Made by a program: the position numbers and the translations under genes
Notes under the pieces: generated by a model
The model's input: the letters and a program-made list of their open reading frames with translations, nothing else
Told to the model about the DNA's origin: nothing
Database searches by the model: none
Source of the DNA: an uncultured Oxalobacteraceae bacterium
GTDB taxonomy: Bacteria; Pseudomonadota; Gammaproteobacteria; Burkholderiales; Burkholderiaceae
Assembly: GCA_946478765.1 (NCBI GenBank)
Contig: CAMLDH010000049.1
Location: 1 to 16,369, forward strand
Length of the DNA stretch: 16,369 nt
Direction of reading: 5' to 3'
Shown: positions 6,668-13,591 of the stretch, piece by piece
How positions within the stretch are numbered: position 1 is the first letter of the stretch
Layout of the letters: each line of letters starts with the position of its first letter

Positions 6668-8128
6668 CTATTTTGTACCCATGTCCTCTTCCGGCGCATG
6701 TAATGCCAGAGACACCACTTGAAACTCAGTCAACTGCAATCCCGCAACATCAAACCGTTGACGCAGATCGTCGCGGTTCTTGTCCAATGCAACAAGACTC
6801 ATATCCTCGCGCACCGCCAGACGCGCCTGCAAACTCTTATCCGCCAGGCTCAAGCGCACCTCGATTGCACCCAATGCCGGCAATGTCATCGACAACCGGG
6901 TGTTCCAGGTACGCTGAGCCGGCGCTGCATCGGCAGTACCCTGCCGATCATCCCGCGCATCTTCACGCTCGCTGATTTCCCAGTCTATCTGCGTGCCGGG
7001 CCACGCTTCGCCGCTCCAGCGGAATACCGGCACCGCCAAAAATTCAAGCTGTTGCCGTACCAGTCCGATTGCATCGGGATGAATGACGGCAACGGCATGA
7101 CCGCTGTTGCGTGCGGCCTCTGACGACGCCATCGGGAGATTTTTCGCGGAATACACGTCTGACTCGCCCCCTATCTGGTAGCCGGCCACATTGCCCACGC
7201 CGTACGACCCAGTGCTACTGTAGGCAGCGGCGACGCTCGCGGGATTCAGGCGACCAGATAAGCCGGCGGCAGACGAGCCCGACTCGGATGCAGCGCCGGG
7301 CGCGCTGTCGGCATTGCCGGGGGGGCCGTTGTCGGCCGGCCGGGCCGTTGCGTGCGCTTCCGTATTACTGGTCGATGCCGGCGTTTCAGCTTCAGCATTG
7401 TTGACGAAAGCCGCGGCATCAGCCTCGACACTACTGGTCCAGGTCGACACTTCAGCTTCACTATTGGCGACTAGTGGCTGCGCGCCTGGCTCGATGATGA
7501 CAGGCGACGGCGCAGCGGGCTTGGTTTGCACACCGGGAGCCGGCGTCGCATGCGGAATAGCATCCACCAATGCTGCCAGCAATCCGCTGTTCTGCGTTGC
7601 AGGGGCGTTCAGCAAGTCGGGATGCGTTTGTGCCAGCGGTCCCAACCGGGCTTGCGGCTCTTGCGCCATTTGCGCCAGCGTACGCGTACCGCCGGCGTAC
7701 GACAGCAAATGGGATTCGTAAAACAAGCCGCTGGTAGCCACCGTGCGGGCCAGTGCCGCCGCCATCAAATGCGGCGCCGGCGCCAACGGCAGCGACCATA
7801 CAGGCGCGCTGCCGCGAATGGCGCCGGCTGTTCCCGGGGAAGATCCCAGAATCGCGCTGATGGCACGCGCGGTGGCGCTGAGGGTAGTGGTGCCCGACTG
7901 GGATGATTGGCGCCCGCCGGCTGTTTCGTCCTGATTGAGCAGCTCGGCGCCCAATTGCCGGTCAATCGCGGCACGTGACGGAAGCCGGGTGTCATTGGCA
8001 ATTTTCTCGGCATCGGTGACCACTCTCGGGCCGTCGATCTCAACCTGGCCCTTCAATGGCACCAAGTCCGGTCGCTGGGCCAGCGTGGTTGCCAGCAGCG
8101 TATCGACCAGGGGCGTCACACCGCTCAT
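6668..8128 (-). CDS. fliK: Flagellar hook-length control protein (FliK-type)
   Basis: The 486-residue protein has the FliK layout: a long variable N-terminal and middle region rich in Ala, Ser, Pro and Thr, and a conserved C-terminal Flg_hook domain at about 406-475 (RLSMTLPALGAIEVRLSL, LDKNRDDLRQRFDVAGLQLT). FliK-type proteins measure hook length and switch export specificity through FlhB. Residues 220-263 are four tandem 11-residue repeats. There are no membrane segments or cysteines in the C-terminal domain. Its place after fliT and before an FlhB-like gene is typical of a second FliK-like gene in beta-proteobacteria, so the principal fliK may lie elsewhere in the genome. The gene starts 15 bp after fliT with a weak ribosome site, suggesting translational coupling. 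Confidence 0.85.
   Translation of the reverse strand: MSGVTPLVDTLLATTLAQRPDLVPLKGQVEIDGPRVVTDAEKIANDTRLPSRAAIDRQLGAELLNQDETAGGRQSSQSGTTTLSATARAISAILGSSPGTAGAIRGSAPVWSLPLAPAPHLMAAALARTVATSGLFYESHLLSYAGGTRTLAQMAQEPQARLGPLAQTHPDLLNAPATQNSGLLAALVDAIPHATPAPGVQTKPAAPSPVIIEPGAQPLVANSEAEVSTWTSSVEADAAAFVNNAEAETPASTSNTEAHATARPADNGPPGNADSAPGAASESGSSAAGLSGRLNPASVAAAYSSTGSYGVGNVAGYQIGGESDVYSAKNLPMASSEAARNSGHAVAVIHPDAIGLVRQQLEFLAVPVFRWSGEAWPGTQIDWEISEREDARDDRQGTADAAPAQRTWNTRLSMTLPALGAIEVRLSLADKSLQARLAVREDMSLVALDKNRDDLRQRFDVAGLQLTEFQVVSLALHAPEEDMGTK
7340..7471 (-). repeat. Four tandem 33-bp repeats within fliK
   Basis: The repeats encode four 11-residue units: VANSEAEVSTW, TSSVEADAAAF, VNNAEAETPAS and TSNTEAHATAR. 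Each has the pattern (V/T)xNxEAxxxxx. The DNA copies are diverged (shared TTCAGCnTCnnnATT-like stretches), so this is an old expansion. Copy-number change would alter length in frame. Confidence 0.7.
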
Positions 8129-8143
8129 AGCAGGATGGCGTAC

Positions 8144-8470
8144 TTATTGGCCGTAGGCCTGATGCAGGTTTTGCTGCTGCTGCAGGCTATTCAGCAGTAC
8201 GCTTAATTTTGCCAGCTGCGGGGAAATGAGGCCGCGAATTTCAGCGTCGTCGGCAAGTATCCGCGTCAACAGTTGGTACTTGTGGTCCAGTTGGGATTGA
8301 TCGAGCGCATCCTCTGGTTCGATCGTTTTCAGGCGAGCGACGCAGGTACGAAATTGTGCCTCCGCCGTTGCCAGCGAATCCCAATTGCCGGCACGCGCCA
8401 GTTCCAGCATGTGTTCGGTCAAAGGTGCAAGCTGCTCGTAACAGCTCATTAACTCATTTTGAGTTCCCAT
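8144..8470 (-). CDS. fliT: Flagellar chaperone FliT
   Basis: This is a small, mostly helical cytoplasmic protein of 108 residues (MSCYEQLAPLTEHMLELARA, then WDSLATAEAQF). The size, the W-D in the second helix and its place after fliS match FliT. FliT chaperones the cap protein FliD and in enterobacteria also binds FlhC to inhibit class II transcription. The sequence ends in a Gln-rich tail (LQQQQNLHQAYGQ). The gene starts one base after the fliS stop, so translation is probably coupled. Sequence conservation in this family is weak, and the call leans on order and helical character. Confidence 0.85.
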   Translation of the reverse strand: MGTQNELMSCYEQLAPLTEHMLELARAGNWDSLATAEAQFRTCVARLKTIEPEDALDQSQLDHKYQLLTRILADDAEIRGLISPQLAKLSVLLNSLQQQQNLHQAYGQ

Positions 8471-8471
8471 A

Positions 8472-8957
8472 TCACTCTCTTATGGACAGATGGGTTGAAT
8501 CAGGCGCGACCAATGCGCCCGGCTCTTGGCTTTGCTTGTTACTGTCAATCTCGCGCCAGGCGGAACCGATATTTTCCAGCAGCCGGTCCGCTTCATTCAA
8601 CAACTCAGGATCGTTGCGCAGGTTGGCGTACATCAGACGCTCATTAATGTAATCGTACAGCGCGGCCAAATTGGCCACCAGTGCAGCGCCCTCCTTGCCG
8701 CCGGCCTCGGCATCGAGACTGGCCTTGAGGCCATTGTCAATGATGTTGATTGCCTTCGAAATGGCGTTGCCCTTGGCCTGAATGTCGTTGTTCGCCATAT
8801 GATGCCGCGCCATGCCGATCGCTGCCCTGGCGCCATCGAACAACATCGTGACCAACTGAGTCTGCGAAGCGCTCATGACGGCAGTTTCGAGGCCGATTTT
8901 GGCATAGGCACTGGCGCCCGTTTTGGCGGCTGGTTTCGGTACATGCGGCGCGTACAT
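8472..8957 (-). CDS. fliS: Flagellin export chaperone FliS
   Basis: FliS binds the C-terminal helix of flagellin in the cytoplasm and prevents early polymerisation. The product has 161 residues. The core (about 16-140) shows the family blocks YAKIGLETAVMSASQTQLVT, MLFDGARAAIGMARHHM and ALYDYINERLMYANLRND. A 15-residue Pro/Lys/Ala-rich N-terminus precedes the core, and a polar tail follows. AAAGGA, which overlaps the fliD stop region, serves as ribosome site, and the gene begins 11 bp after fliD. Confidence 0.95.
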   Translation of the reverse strand: MYAPHVPKPAAKTGASAYAKIGLETAVMSASQTQLVTMLFDGARAAIGMARHHMANNDIQAKGNAISKAINIIDNGLKASLDAEAGGKEGAALVANLAALYDYINERLMYANLRNDPELLNEADRLLENIGSAWREIDSNKQSQEPGALVAPDSTHLSIRE

Positions 8958-8968
8958 GGATGCGTCCT

Positions 8969-10372
8969 TTATTTGCGAATAGCGCTATTCATCGCATCGA
9001 ATTGCTGCGTCAGATATGCAGTAGTCTGATTCATATTGCTGATCAAAGTGTCTAGTTGCGTAAACTGGGCTTTATAGCGCGCGATGGTGGCATCGATGTG
9101 GTCTGACGTCTTCGAATATTGCGTATCGAGCGTTTTCAACGTGGTATTGATGCCGTTCGTGGCGGCAGTCAATGCACCATCGGCATCAGTGAAACCGCTG
9201 ATCAGCGACGACATTTGCGTGCCGTAACCGCCAACGCCACTAGTGCCGGAAAACAGCTTGGCGACCCCGGCGAGATCGCTGCTGAACGCGGTGTTGAATT
9301 TGGTTGGATCTACTGATAGCGTTCCATCCTTCGTAAACGACACGCCGATTTGCGACAGCGTCGTCAGCGTCCCGCTCGACTGCGGCGTATTCAGCAGCGA
9401 ACGAATACGGGTCTGAATATTACGCAAGGTTGAATCGCCCACCAGCGCCGCACCGGTTTTCTTGTCGGTGTCATAGGCCGTTAACTGGCTGGCAATGTTA
9501 TGCAGATTGTTAAATGCGTTGCCAAAGTCATTGATAGCGCTGGTCATCGCGGAAGTATTGAGCGCCACCGATACGGTCGAACTGCCGGCTGCAGCGAGCG
9601 TCATCTTGACGCCCTGAATCGCCTCGCTCACGGTATTGGTGGCGCTGACAACGCTAATCCCGTTAACGGTCAGTGCCGCGTCTTGTGCAACTGCTGTCTG
9701 CGTCAAGTTCTGCACCCCATCCGGGTCCTGCGACAGCAGATTCGACAACGCGACGTCGCCCACCACCGCAATGCGCATCATGGAACTCTCGCCCGTTGCT
9801 TTCGAGGTCAACGTCAGGCGATAGGGTGTACCACTGCCGTCGTTGACAATCGTCGCGGTAACGCCCAGCGCGGTATTTTCGTTGATTTCGTCGCGAATGC
9901 CCTTCAGCGTATTATTGGTATTATCAATGGTGATCGACGAAGAACCCCCGCTCGCAACGAACACGCCGCCCGACATTTTGCCGAAATCGATAGTGACCGT
10001 GCCATTGCCGATCGCCGTAGTGGAGTCCGCCACGCCGGCGGCCGCCAGCGATTGCGCTTGCGCCAGGTGCCCGACAACGACCGAATAGGAGCCCGCCGTC
10101 GCGGTCGATCCGGCAGTCGCGGTCAGCACGCTCGTCGCGGAAGAAGAAGCCGTAATACCCTGAAAAAGAGTGGGATCAGCCAGTTTGGCCGCCGCCGCCT
10201 GCAAGGTACTCAGTGCGCCTCTCAGCGTGCCATACGCAGACAGTTTTGCGGTATAGCTGATTTGCTGGTTCTGGATTGCCTGGAGCGGCGCATTTTCGGC
10301 CGACTGCAGGCTACTCAACAAGCTGTTCAGATCAAGGTTCGAGCCGACACCGAGCGAGGAAATGGAAGCCAT
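8969..10372 (-). CDS. fliD: Flagellar filament capping protein FliD
   Basis: FliD caps the growing filament and promotes flagellin folding at the tip. From the ATG at 10372 the protein has 467 residues and opens with MASISSLGVGSNLDLNSLLS, a typical FliD N-terminus. The terminal coiled-coil regions (about 10-70 and 400-467) flank a variable Ser/Thr/Ala-rich middle. The C-terminus ends in NMNQTTAYLTQQFDAMNSAI, as in other FliD proteins. A TTG five codons upstream (10387) is possible. GGA six nt before the ATG supports the shorter form. There are no cysteines. It lies 51 bp after flaG. A long plus-strand frame opposite it is a composition shadow. Confidence 0.95.
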   Translation of the reverse strand: MASISSLGVGSNLDLNSLLSSLQSAENAPLQAIQNQQISYTAKLSAYGTLRGALSTLQAAAAKLADPTLFQGITASSSATSVLTATAGSTATAGSYSVVVGHLAQAQSLAAAGVADSTTAIGNGTVTIDFGKMSGGVFVASGGSSSITIDNTNNTLKGIRDEINENTALGVTATIVNDGSGTPYRLTLTSKATGESSMMRIAVVGDVALSNLLSQDPDGVQNLTQTAVAQDAALTVNGISVVSATNTVSEAIQGVKMTLAAAGSSTVSVALNTSAMTSAINDFGNAFNNLHNIASQLTAYDTDKKTGAALVGDSTLRNIQTRIRSLLNTPQSSGTLTTLSQIGVSFTKDGTLSVDPTKFNTAFSSDLAGVAKLFSGTSGVGGYGTQMSSLISGFTDADGALTAATNGINTTLKTLDTQYSKTSDHIDATIARYKAQFTQLDTLISNMNQTTAYLTQQFDAMNSAIRK

Positions 10373-10423
10373 ATCAATTCCGATCAATTAATAATTTACG
10401 TTTGCTGCAAAAAATACACGCCA

Positions 10424-10831
10424 TCACGCAGTTTGCTCAACCAGCAATCCCTTGAGCCGGTCCATCGCCTTGGCGATCCGCACTACCTCTTCGGATGGAA
10501 TCTGCAGCAATACCTTGTGCGTATCCTGATCAACCACCTTGACGATCACATCTTTGTAGCTGGGATCAATCTCGAACTGAATGCTGACCGACCACGAATC
10601 CAGCATTTTGTTGATATCTTCCAGCGCTTGCGGAATCTGACTCGCATTCAATGCGGCCTCGTTCTCTGCCTTGCCATCGGCTTTCGCGGCCGGCTCTTTG
10701 ACTGCCGGCTCTTTGGCGATCAGTACCTTGGAGGCATCGGTCGGCGCCTTAGCGATGACCGTGTGTGAGGCGACAGCCGGGCTCTGCTGCGGTGTACCGT
10801 CTGTACCAACTGGGCGTATTGAAATCGGCAT
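10424..10831 (-). CDS. flaG: FlaG-family flagellar protein
   Basis: The 135-residue protein has the FlaG domain at about 65-133: EDINKMLDSWSVSIQFEIDP, VIVKVVDQDTHKVLLQIPSE and EVVRIAKAMDRLKGLLVEQ. In other bacteria FlaG loss affects filament length. Its exact action is not well established. Residues about 38-60 are a low-complexity Lys/Glu/Pro/Ala segment (KEPAVKEPAAKADGKAE). AGGGGGAG precedes the ATG. It lies between fliC and fliD, as in many polar and lateral flagellar clusters. It probably has its own promoter or relies on readthrough past the hairpin at 10955-10981. Confidence 0.9.
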   Translation of the reverse strand: MPISIRPVGTDGTPQQSPAVASHTVIAKAPTDASKVLIAKEPAVKEPAAKADGKAENEAALNASQIPQALEDINKMLDSWSVSIQFEIDPSYKDVIVKVVDQDTHKVLLQIPSEEVVRIAKAMDRLKGLLVEQTA

Positions 10832-10954
10832 TGCGCACTCCCCCTGTCAAAACCGCTGACCGTTCACGCCTAGAGAAACACTTCAAGCGGGATCGGACAG
10901 CGCAGACACTCGGATTGCCTTCTCCCGAACGTCTGACGCATCGTTCTTGAAACC

Positions 10955-10981
10955 GGTGGGCCGCATCAATTGCTGCCCACC
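10955..10981 (-). terminator. Hairpin downstream of fliC (probable terminator or attenuator)
   Basis: GGTGGGC and GCCCACC form a perfect 7-bp stem. Inside it a 1x1 mismatch is followed by a 3-bp GCA/TGC stem and a 5-nt loop. On the minus strand only GGTTTC follows, so the T-tract is weak. It sits about 58 bp past the fliC stop and may partly separate abundant flagellin mRNA from flaG-fliD. Confidence 0.5.
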
Positions 10982-11011
10982 GTCGTCAACGCGATCACAT
11001 AAATCGTTCTC

Positions 11012-11030
11012 ATTCGTCGACGAATTCGTC
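11012..11030. repeat. Overlapping palindromes just after fliC
   Basis: ATTCGTCGACGAAT (11012-11025) and GACGAATTCGTC (11019-11030) are both perfect palindromes sharing the GACGAAT unit. They lie 9 bp past the fliC stop. They may stabilise the 3' end or bind a protein. No known site is recognised. Confidence 0.5.
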
Positions 11031-11038
11031 TACCGCTG

Positions 11039-12277
11039 TTATTGCAACAGCGACAGAACGCTTTGCGGCACTTGGTTCGCTTGCGACAGCACCGAAGTAC
11101 CAGCTTTTTGCAGGATCTGCGCACGGGTCATGTTCGACACCTCGACTGCGTAGTCGGCATCTTCAATGCGCGAACGTGAAGAAGACAGGTTGTTGATCGT
11201 GGTGCCGAGGTTGGAGATGATCGAATCGAATCGGTTTTGTACCGCACCCAGTACGCCGCGCAGATCATCCACCGTCTTGAGTGCTGAATCCAGCGCAGCC
11301 AGTGGGCTTGATGTTGCGCCGCGACGCAGTTCGGCCACGGTGATCGCGGACGTATCGACCACGAAGTCTGCTGAAGTGGCGCCAGCAGTAAGGTTGGCTG
11401 ACGCCGGATCCAACGCAACGTAGAGGAACTGGCTCGAACCATTGGTGAAGCCGGTGAACCCTTCGTTATTGAGCGCGGTGGCTTCGTTGGCTGAGTTTGC
11501 CGTGACAGCAACTTCCATAAACCAGTTGCCATTATTGTCGACTATCGCCTCACCAGTCAGTACGGCGCCACCGGAACTGAGACCCAAATTGGTCGACAGC
11601 GTATCAGTGGCCAACTCACTGACAGTCGAACCAGTCACGGCACTCGAAATGCCGTACTTGGCTTGAGCCGCGGTAGAGCCAACGTAGTCCGCAGCAGCTG
11701 CAGCGGTTGTGCCGTCAAACGTGTTAGCGGCAGTGGCTTGCGGGCCGTTGACATTGAAGGTTTGCAAGCCCAGGGTCGACGTGTCAATTTGCGTCAGCGC
11801 GATGCCGATGGTTTGGCCATCGTTGGCGCCTACCTGAACATTCAGCGTAGCTGCAGTAGAAGACAGCACTTTGACGCCGTTGAAGTCGGTTTGGGCCGAA
11901 GTGCGGTCAATTTCCTGCAGGCGCTGGGTGATTTCAGCCTGGATCGAAGCCAGATCGCTAGTGGAGTTGCTGCCGTTGGCGGCTTGCACCGATAATTCAC
12001 GGATACGTTGCAAGTTGTTGTTGACTTCGTTCAACGCGCCTTCCGTCGTCTGCGCCAGCGAGATGCCGTCGTTGGCATTGCGTGACGCTTGGCTCAAGCC
12101 CCTGATGTTGGAAGTGAAGCGGTTCGCAATGGCTTGACCGGCGGCATCGTCTTTGGCGCTATTGATACGCAGGCCGGAAGACAAGCGCTGGATCGCTGTG
12201 TTCAACGACATTTGCGATTTGGTCAGATTGTTCTGTGTGAGCAGAGCAAGCGAGTTGGTATTAATGATTTGGGCCAT
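11039..12277 (-). CDS. fliC: Flagellin FliC
   Basis: Flagellin is the filament subunit, exported through the flagellar type III apparatus. The 412-residue protein has the conserved N-terminal D0/D1 region (about 1-140: MAQIINTNSLALLTQNNL, RLSSGLRINSAKDDAAGQAI, AQTTEGALNEVNNNLQRIRE). The C-terminal D1/D0 region is at about 320-412 (AVQNRFDSIISNL, IEDADYAVEVSNMTRAQIL, ending QSVLSLLQ). The middle (about 150-310) is variable and rich in Ala, Thr, Ser and Asn, with no cysteine. It offers many Ser/Thr positions for O-glycosylation. AGGAGT lies 6 nt before the ATG, and a sigma-28 promoter candidate is about 100 bp upstream. The next operon upstream encodes an unusual acyl-transfer system, which may modify the flagellin glycan. 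That link is inference. Confidence 0.98.
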   Translation of the reverse strand: MAQIINTNSLALLTQNNLTKSQMSLNTAIQRLSSGLRINSAKDDAAGQAIANRFTSNIRGLSQASRNANDGISLAQTTEGALNEVNNNLQRIRELSVQAANGSNSTSDLASIQAEITQRLQEIDRTSAQTDFNGVKVLSSTAATLNVQVGANDGQTIGIALTQIDTSTLGLQTFNVNGPQATAANTFDGTTAAAAADYVGSTAAQAKYGISSAVTGSTVSELATDTLSTNLGLSSGGAVLTGEAIVDNNGNWFMEVAVTANSANEATALNNEGFTGFTNGSSQFLYVALDPASANLTAGATSADFVVDTSAITVAELRRGATSSPLAALDSALKTVDDLRGVLGAVQNRFDSIISNLGTTINNLSSSRSRIEDADYAVEVSNMTRAQILQKAGTSVLSQANQVPQSVLSLLQ

Positions 12278-12336
12278 GATGCGACTCCTGTGTATGAAGA
12301 TGTTGGATTGCTACTGAATTTCCGTAACGCTGAACT

Positions 12337-12350
12337 CCCCCCCTTGCGGG
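12337..12350 (-). promoter_or_regulatory. G-run and GCAA-loop hairpin in the fliC 5' leader
   Basis: Read on the minus strand, CCC-GCAA-GGG forms a small GNRA-loop hairpin. Its 3' arm runs into seven consecutive G residues followed by AG, about 60 nt upstream of the fliC ATG. The run is Shine-Dalgarno-like but far from any start codon, and it could influence mRNA stability or translation. Confidence 0.35.
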
Positions 12351-12374
12351 ATAGGTAAGCCATCGTTATTCAGG

Positions 12375-12402
12375 TTATCGTCAACACTCGTCGAAATCTT
12401 TA
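12375..12402 (-). promoter_or_regulatory. Sigma-28 (FliA) promoter for fliC
   Basis: On the minus strand TAAAGATT (12402-12395) is followed by a 12-nt spacer and GACGATAA (12382-12375). The enterobacterial FliA consensus is TAAAGTTT-N11-GCCGATAA, so this differs by one base in each box and one base in spacing. Transcription would start near 12368 and give a leader of about 90 nt. Confidence 0.75.
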
Positions 12403-12802
12403 GGGTAATTATGGAACTATTTCTTCGCATTAAGATTACCCGGTGCTTTTGCCCCACATTCCACCTTGGTACTTTCGTGCAATATTTATCAGATTAGCTT
12501 AAAAACAGTGTTTAAACCATGAAAAACAAGGCGAGCACAATGAAATTCAAGGCTTTGAGGACTCGCCTTATTTTGCAATTTACGCAAATTTTTCTCTTTT
12601 CGGCCACCCGGGTATTCCTGTCAGTGGCACGCACGGAAGATTTGTGCTGCGGAACACAATATTGTTGTGACTGAAAATAGGTGCCGATACCCGATCTGCC
12701 CCCTTCTCTTCAGAACTTTCAGCGGCTCTGCCCCGCTATCAATATATTCGAAGAACACCCGCTGCTACACGGACAATTGCTGGCGGACTCCCGGTGCACA
12801 GA
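12403..12802. other. Intergenic region between the acyl-transfer operon and fliC
   Basis: These 400 bases hold no coding sequence that I can support. They contain the AT-rich region upstream of the fliC promoter, the terminator-like inverted repeat at 12528-12569, and minor palindromes: CACAA-TATTG-TTGTG near 12654-12668 and AGCGG...CCGCT near 12721-12737. No sigma-54 (TGGCAC-N5-TTGC) promoter reading towards fliC was seen. Confidence 0.5.
12528..12569 (-). terminator. Bidirectional terminator-like inverted repeat
   Basis: AAGGCGAG (12528-12535) and CTCGCCTT (12562-12569) form a perfect 8-bp stem. The 26-nt loop contains an inner TCAA/TTGA pairing. On the minus strand the stem is followed by GTTTTT, and on the plus strand by ATTTT. 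It lies between the methyltransferase operon and the fliC promoter and would stop readthrough into fliC. It is 234 bp past the methyltransferase stop, so the operon transcript would have a long 3' end. Confidence 0.55.
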
Positions 12803-13591
12803 TCATTCGAGAATGGCATAGGACACATGAGGTTCAAAGCTGAATCGCTGGATGCGCAATGAGGACAGATTCAATGAATCCAGCACTGCTCGTGTTTCTC
12901 CTGGCCACAAGGTGTTATTCAATTCGTCGAAAATGATGACCGCACCTTTTGGCATGCGCGGCAAAAAGTGCTCGATGGCAGCTTTAGTTGGTTCGTACAC
13001 GTCGAAATCCAAATGCAACATCGATACGATCGTGTACGGATGCTCTTCAAGGAAACGCGGGATTTCCCTACAGGCGTCTCCTTTGACTAACGTGACTTTC
13101 GGGACGTGACCAATGAATCGATTTGCATCATAGAGCGAGAGGCACCGATGCAAATCTTCCCAACTGTCTGCTGCATAGCCACCGGCCTTGAGTTCGGCGT
13201 TGGTGCTGGCGCCTTGTACATCTGCCTGATCCAAGCCTGTGAAGCCGGAAAATGTGTCGAAACCGATGATACGCCGCTGCAGATTGACAGGTTCGAGAAT
13301 CGAGCTCAATTGAGCAAACATCATCAGCCCGCCCCCCCAATTGACGCCGCATTCAATGACGCTGCCGTGGACTGGCAATACCAGCTTGAAGATTTCATAA
13401 AGCGCCATGTAGCGCGCCATCGACTGGCGGGAGACGTACTTGGGGAAATTCTCCATTTTCTCGACCAGAGTGCCGCTGCTATCGCCGATGTATTGCTCTA
13501 TATCACGGCGATAATCGACCTCGCGCGCGGTGCTTCTGGTTTCAGTTCTGAAGCGTGAAGGGTCCTTGGGTGTCATTGGAGTCTCCGTCAT
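12803..13591 (-). CDS. TylF/MycF-type O-methyltransferase
   Basis: This is a 262-residue SAM-dependent methyltransferase of the macrocin O-methyltransferase (TylF) family, whose characterised members methylate sugar hydroxyls. The SAM-binding glycine motif is VIECGVNWGGG (78-88). IIGFDTFSGF (108-117) and LHLDFDVYEPT (192-202) are the family's typical acidic motifs, and FDELNN is at about 221-226. The ATG at 13591 overlaps the stop of the upstream gene by 4 bp (ATGA). A second ATG at 13576 has GGAG 6 nt upstream and would give 257 residues, so the start is unsettled. It is the last gene of the E1alpha-E1beta-chimera operon. The substrate is unknown. A glycan sugar is the natural guess from family and context. 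Confidence 0.85.
   Translation of the reverse strand: MTETPMTPKDPSRFRTETRSTAREVDYRRDIEQYIGDSSGTLVEKMENFPKYVSRQSMARYMALYEIFKLVLPVHGSVIECGVNWGGGLMMFAQLSSILEPVNLQRRIIGFDTFSGFTGLDQADVQGASTNAELKAGGYAADSWEDLHRCLSLYDANRFIGHVPKVTLVKGDACREIPRFLEEHPYTIVSMLHLDFDVYEPTKAAIEHFLPRMPKGAVIIFDELNNTLWPGETRAVLDSLNLSSLRIQRFSFEPHVSYAILE

Noticed and set aside
9500..10768. 422-codon open frame on the plus strand opposite fliD and flaG
   Set aside because: It is Arg/Gln/His-rich, resembles no family, and lies antisense to two well-supported flagellar genes. Its openness follows from GC-rich codon bias.
12600..12640. TGGCAC-containing stretch considered as a sigma-54 promoter
   Set aside because: It lacks the TTGC/TTGCA -12 element at the right distance and points away from fliC.
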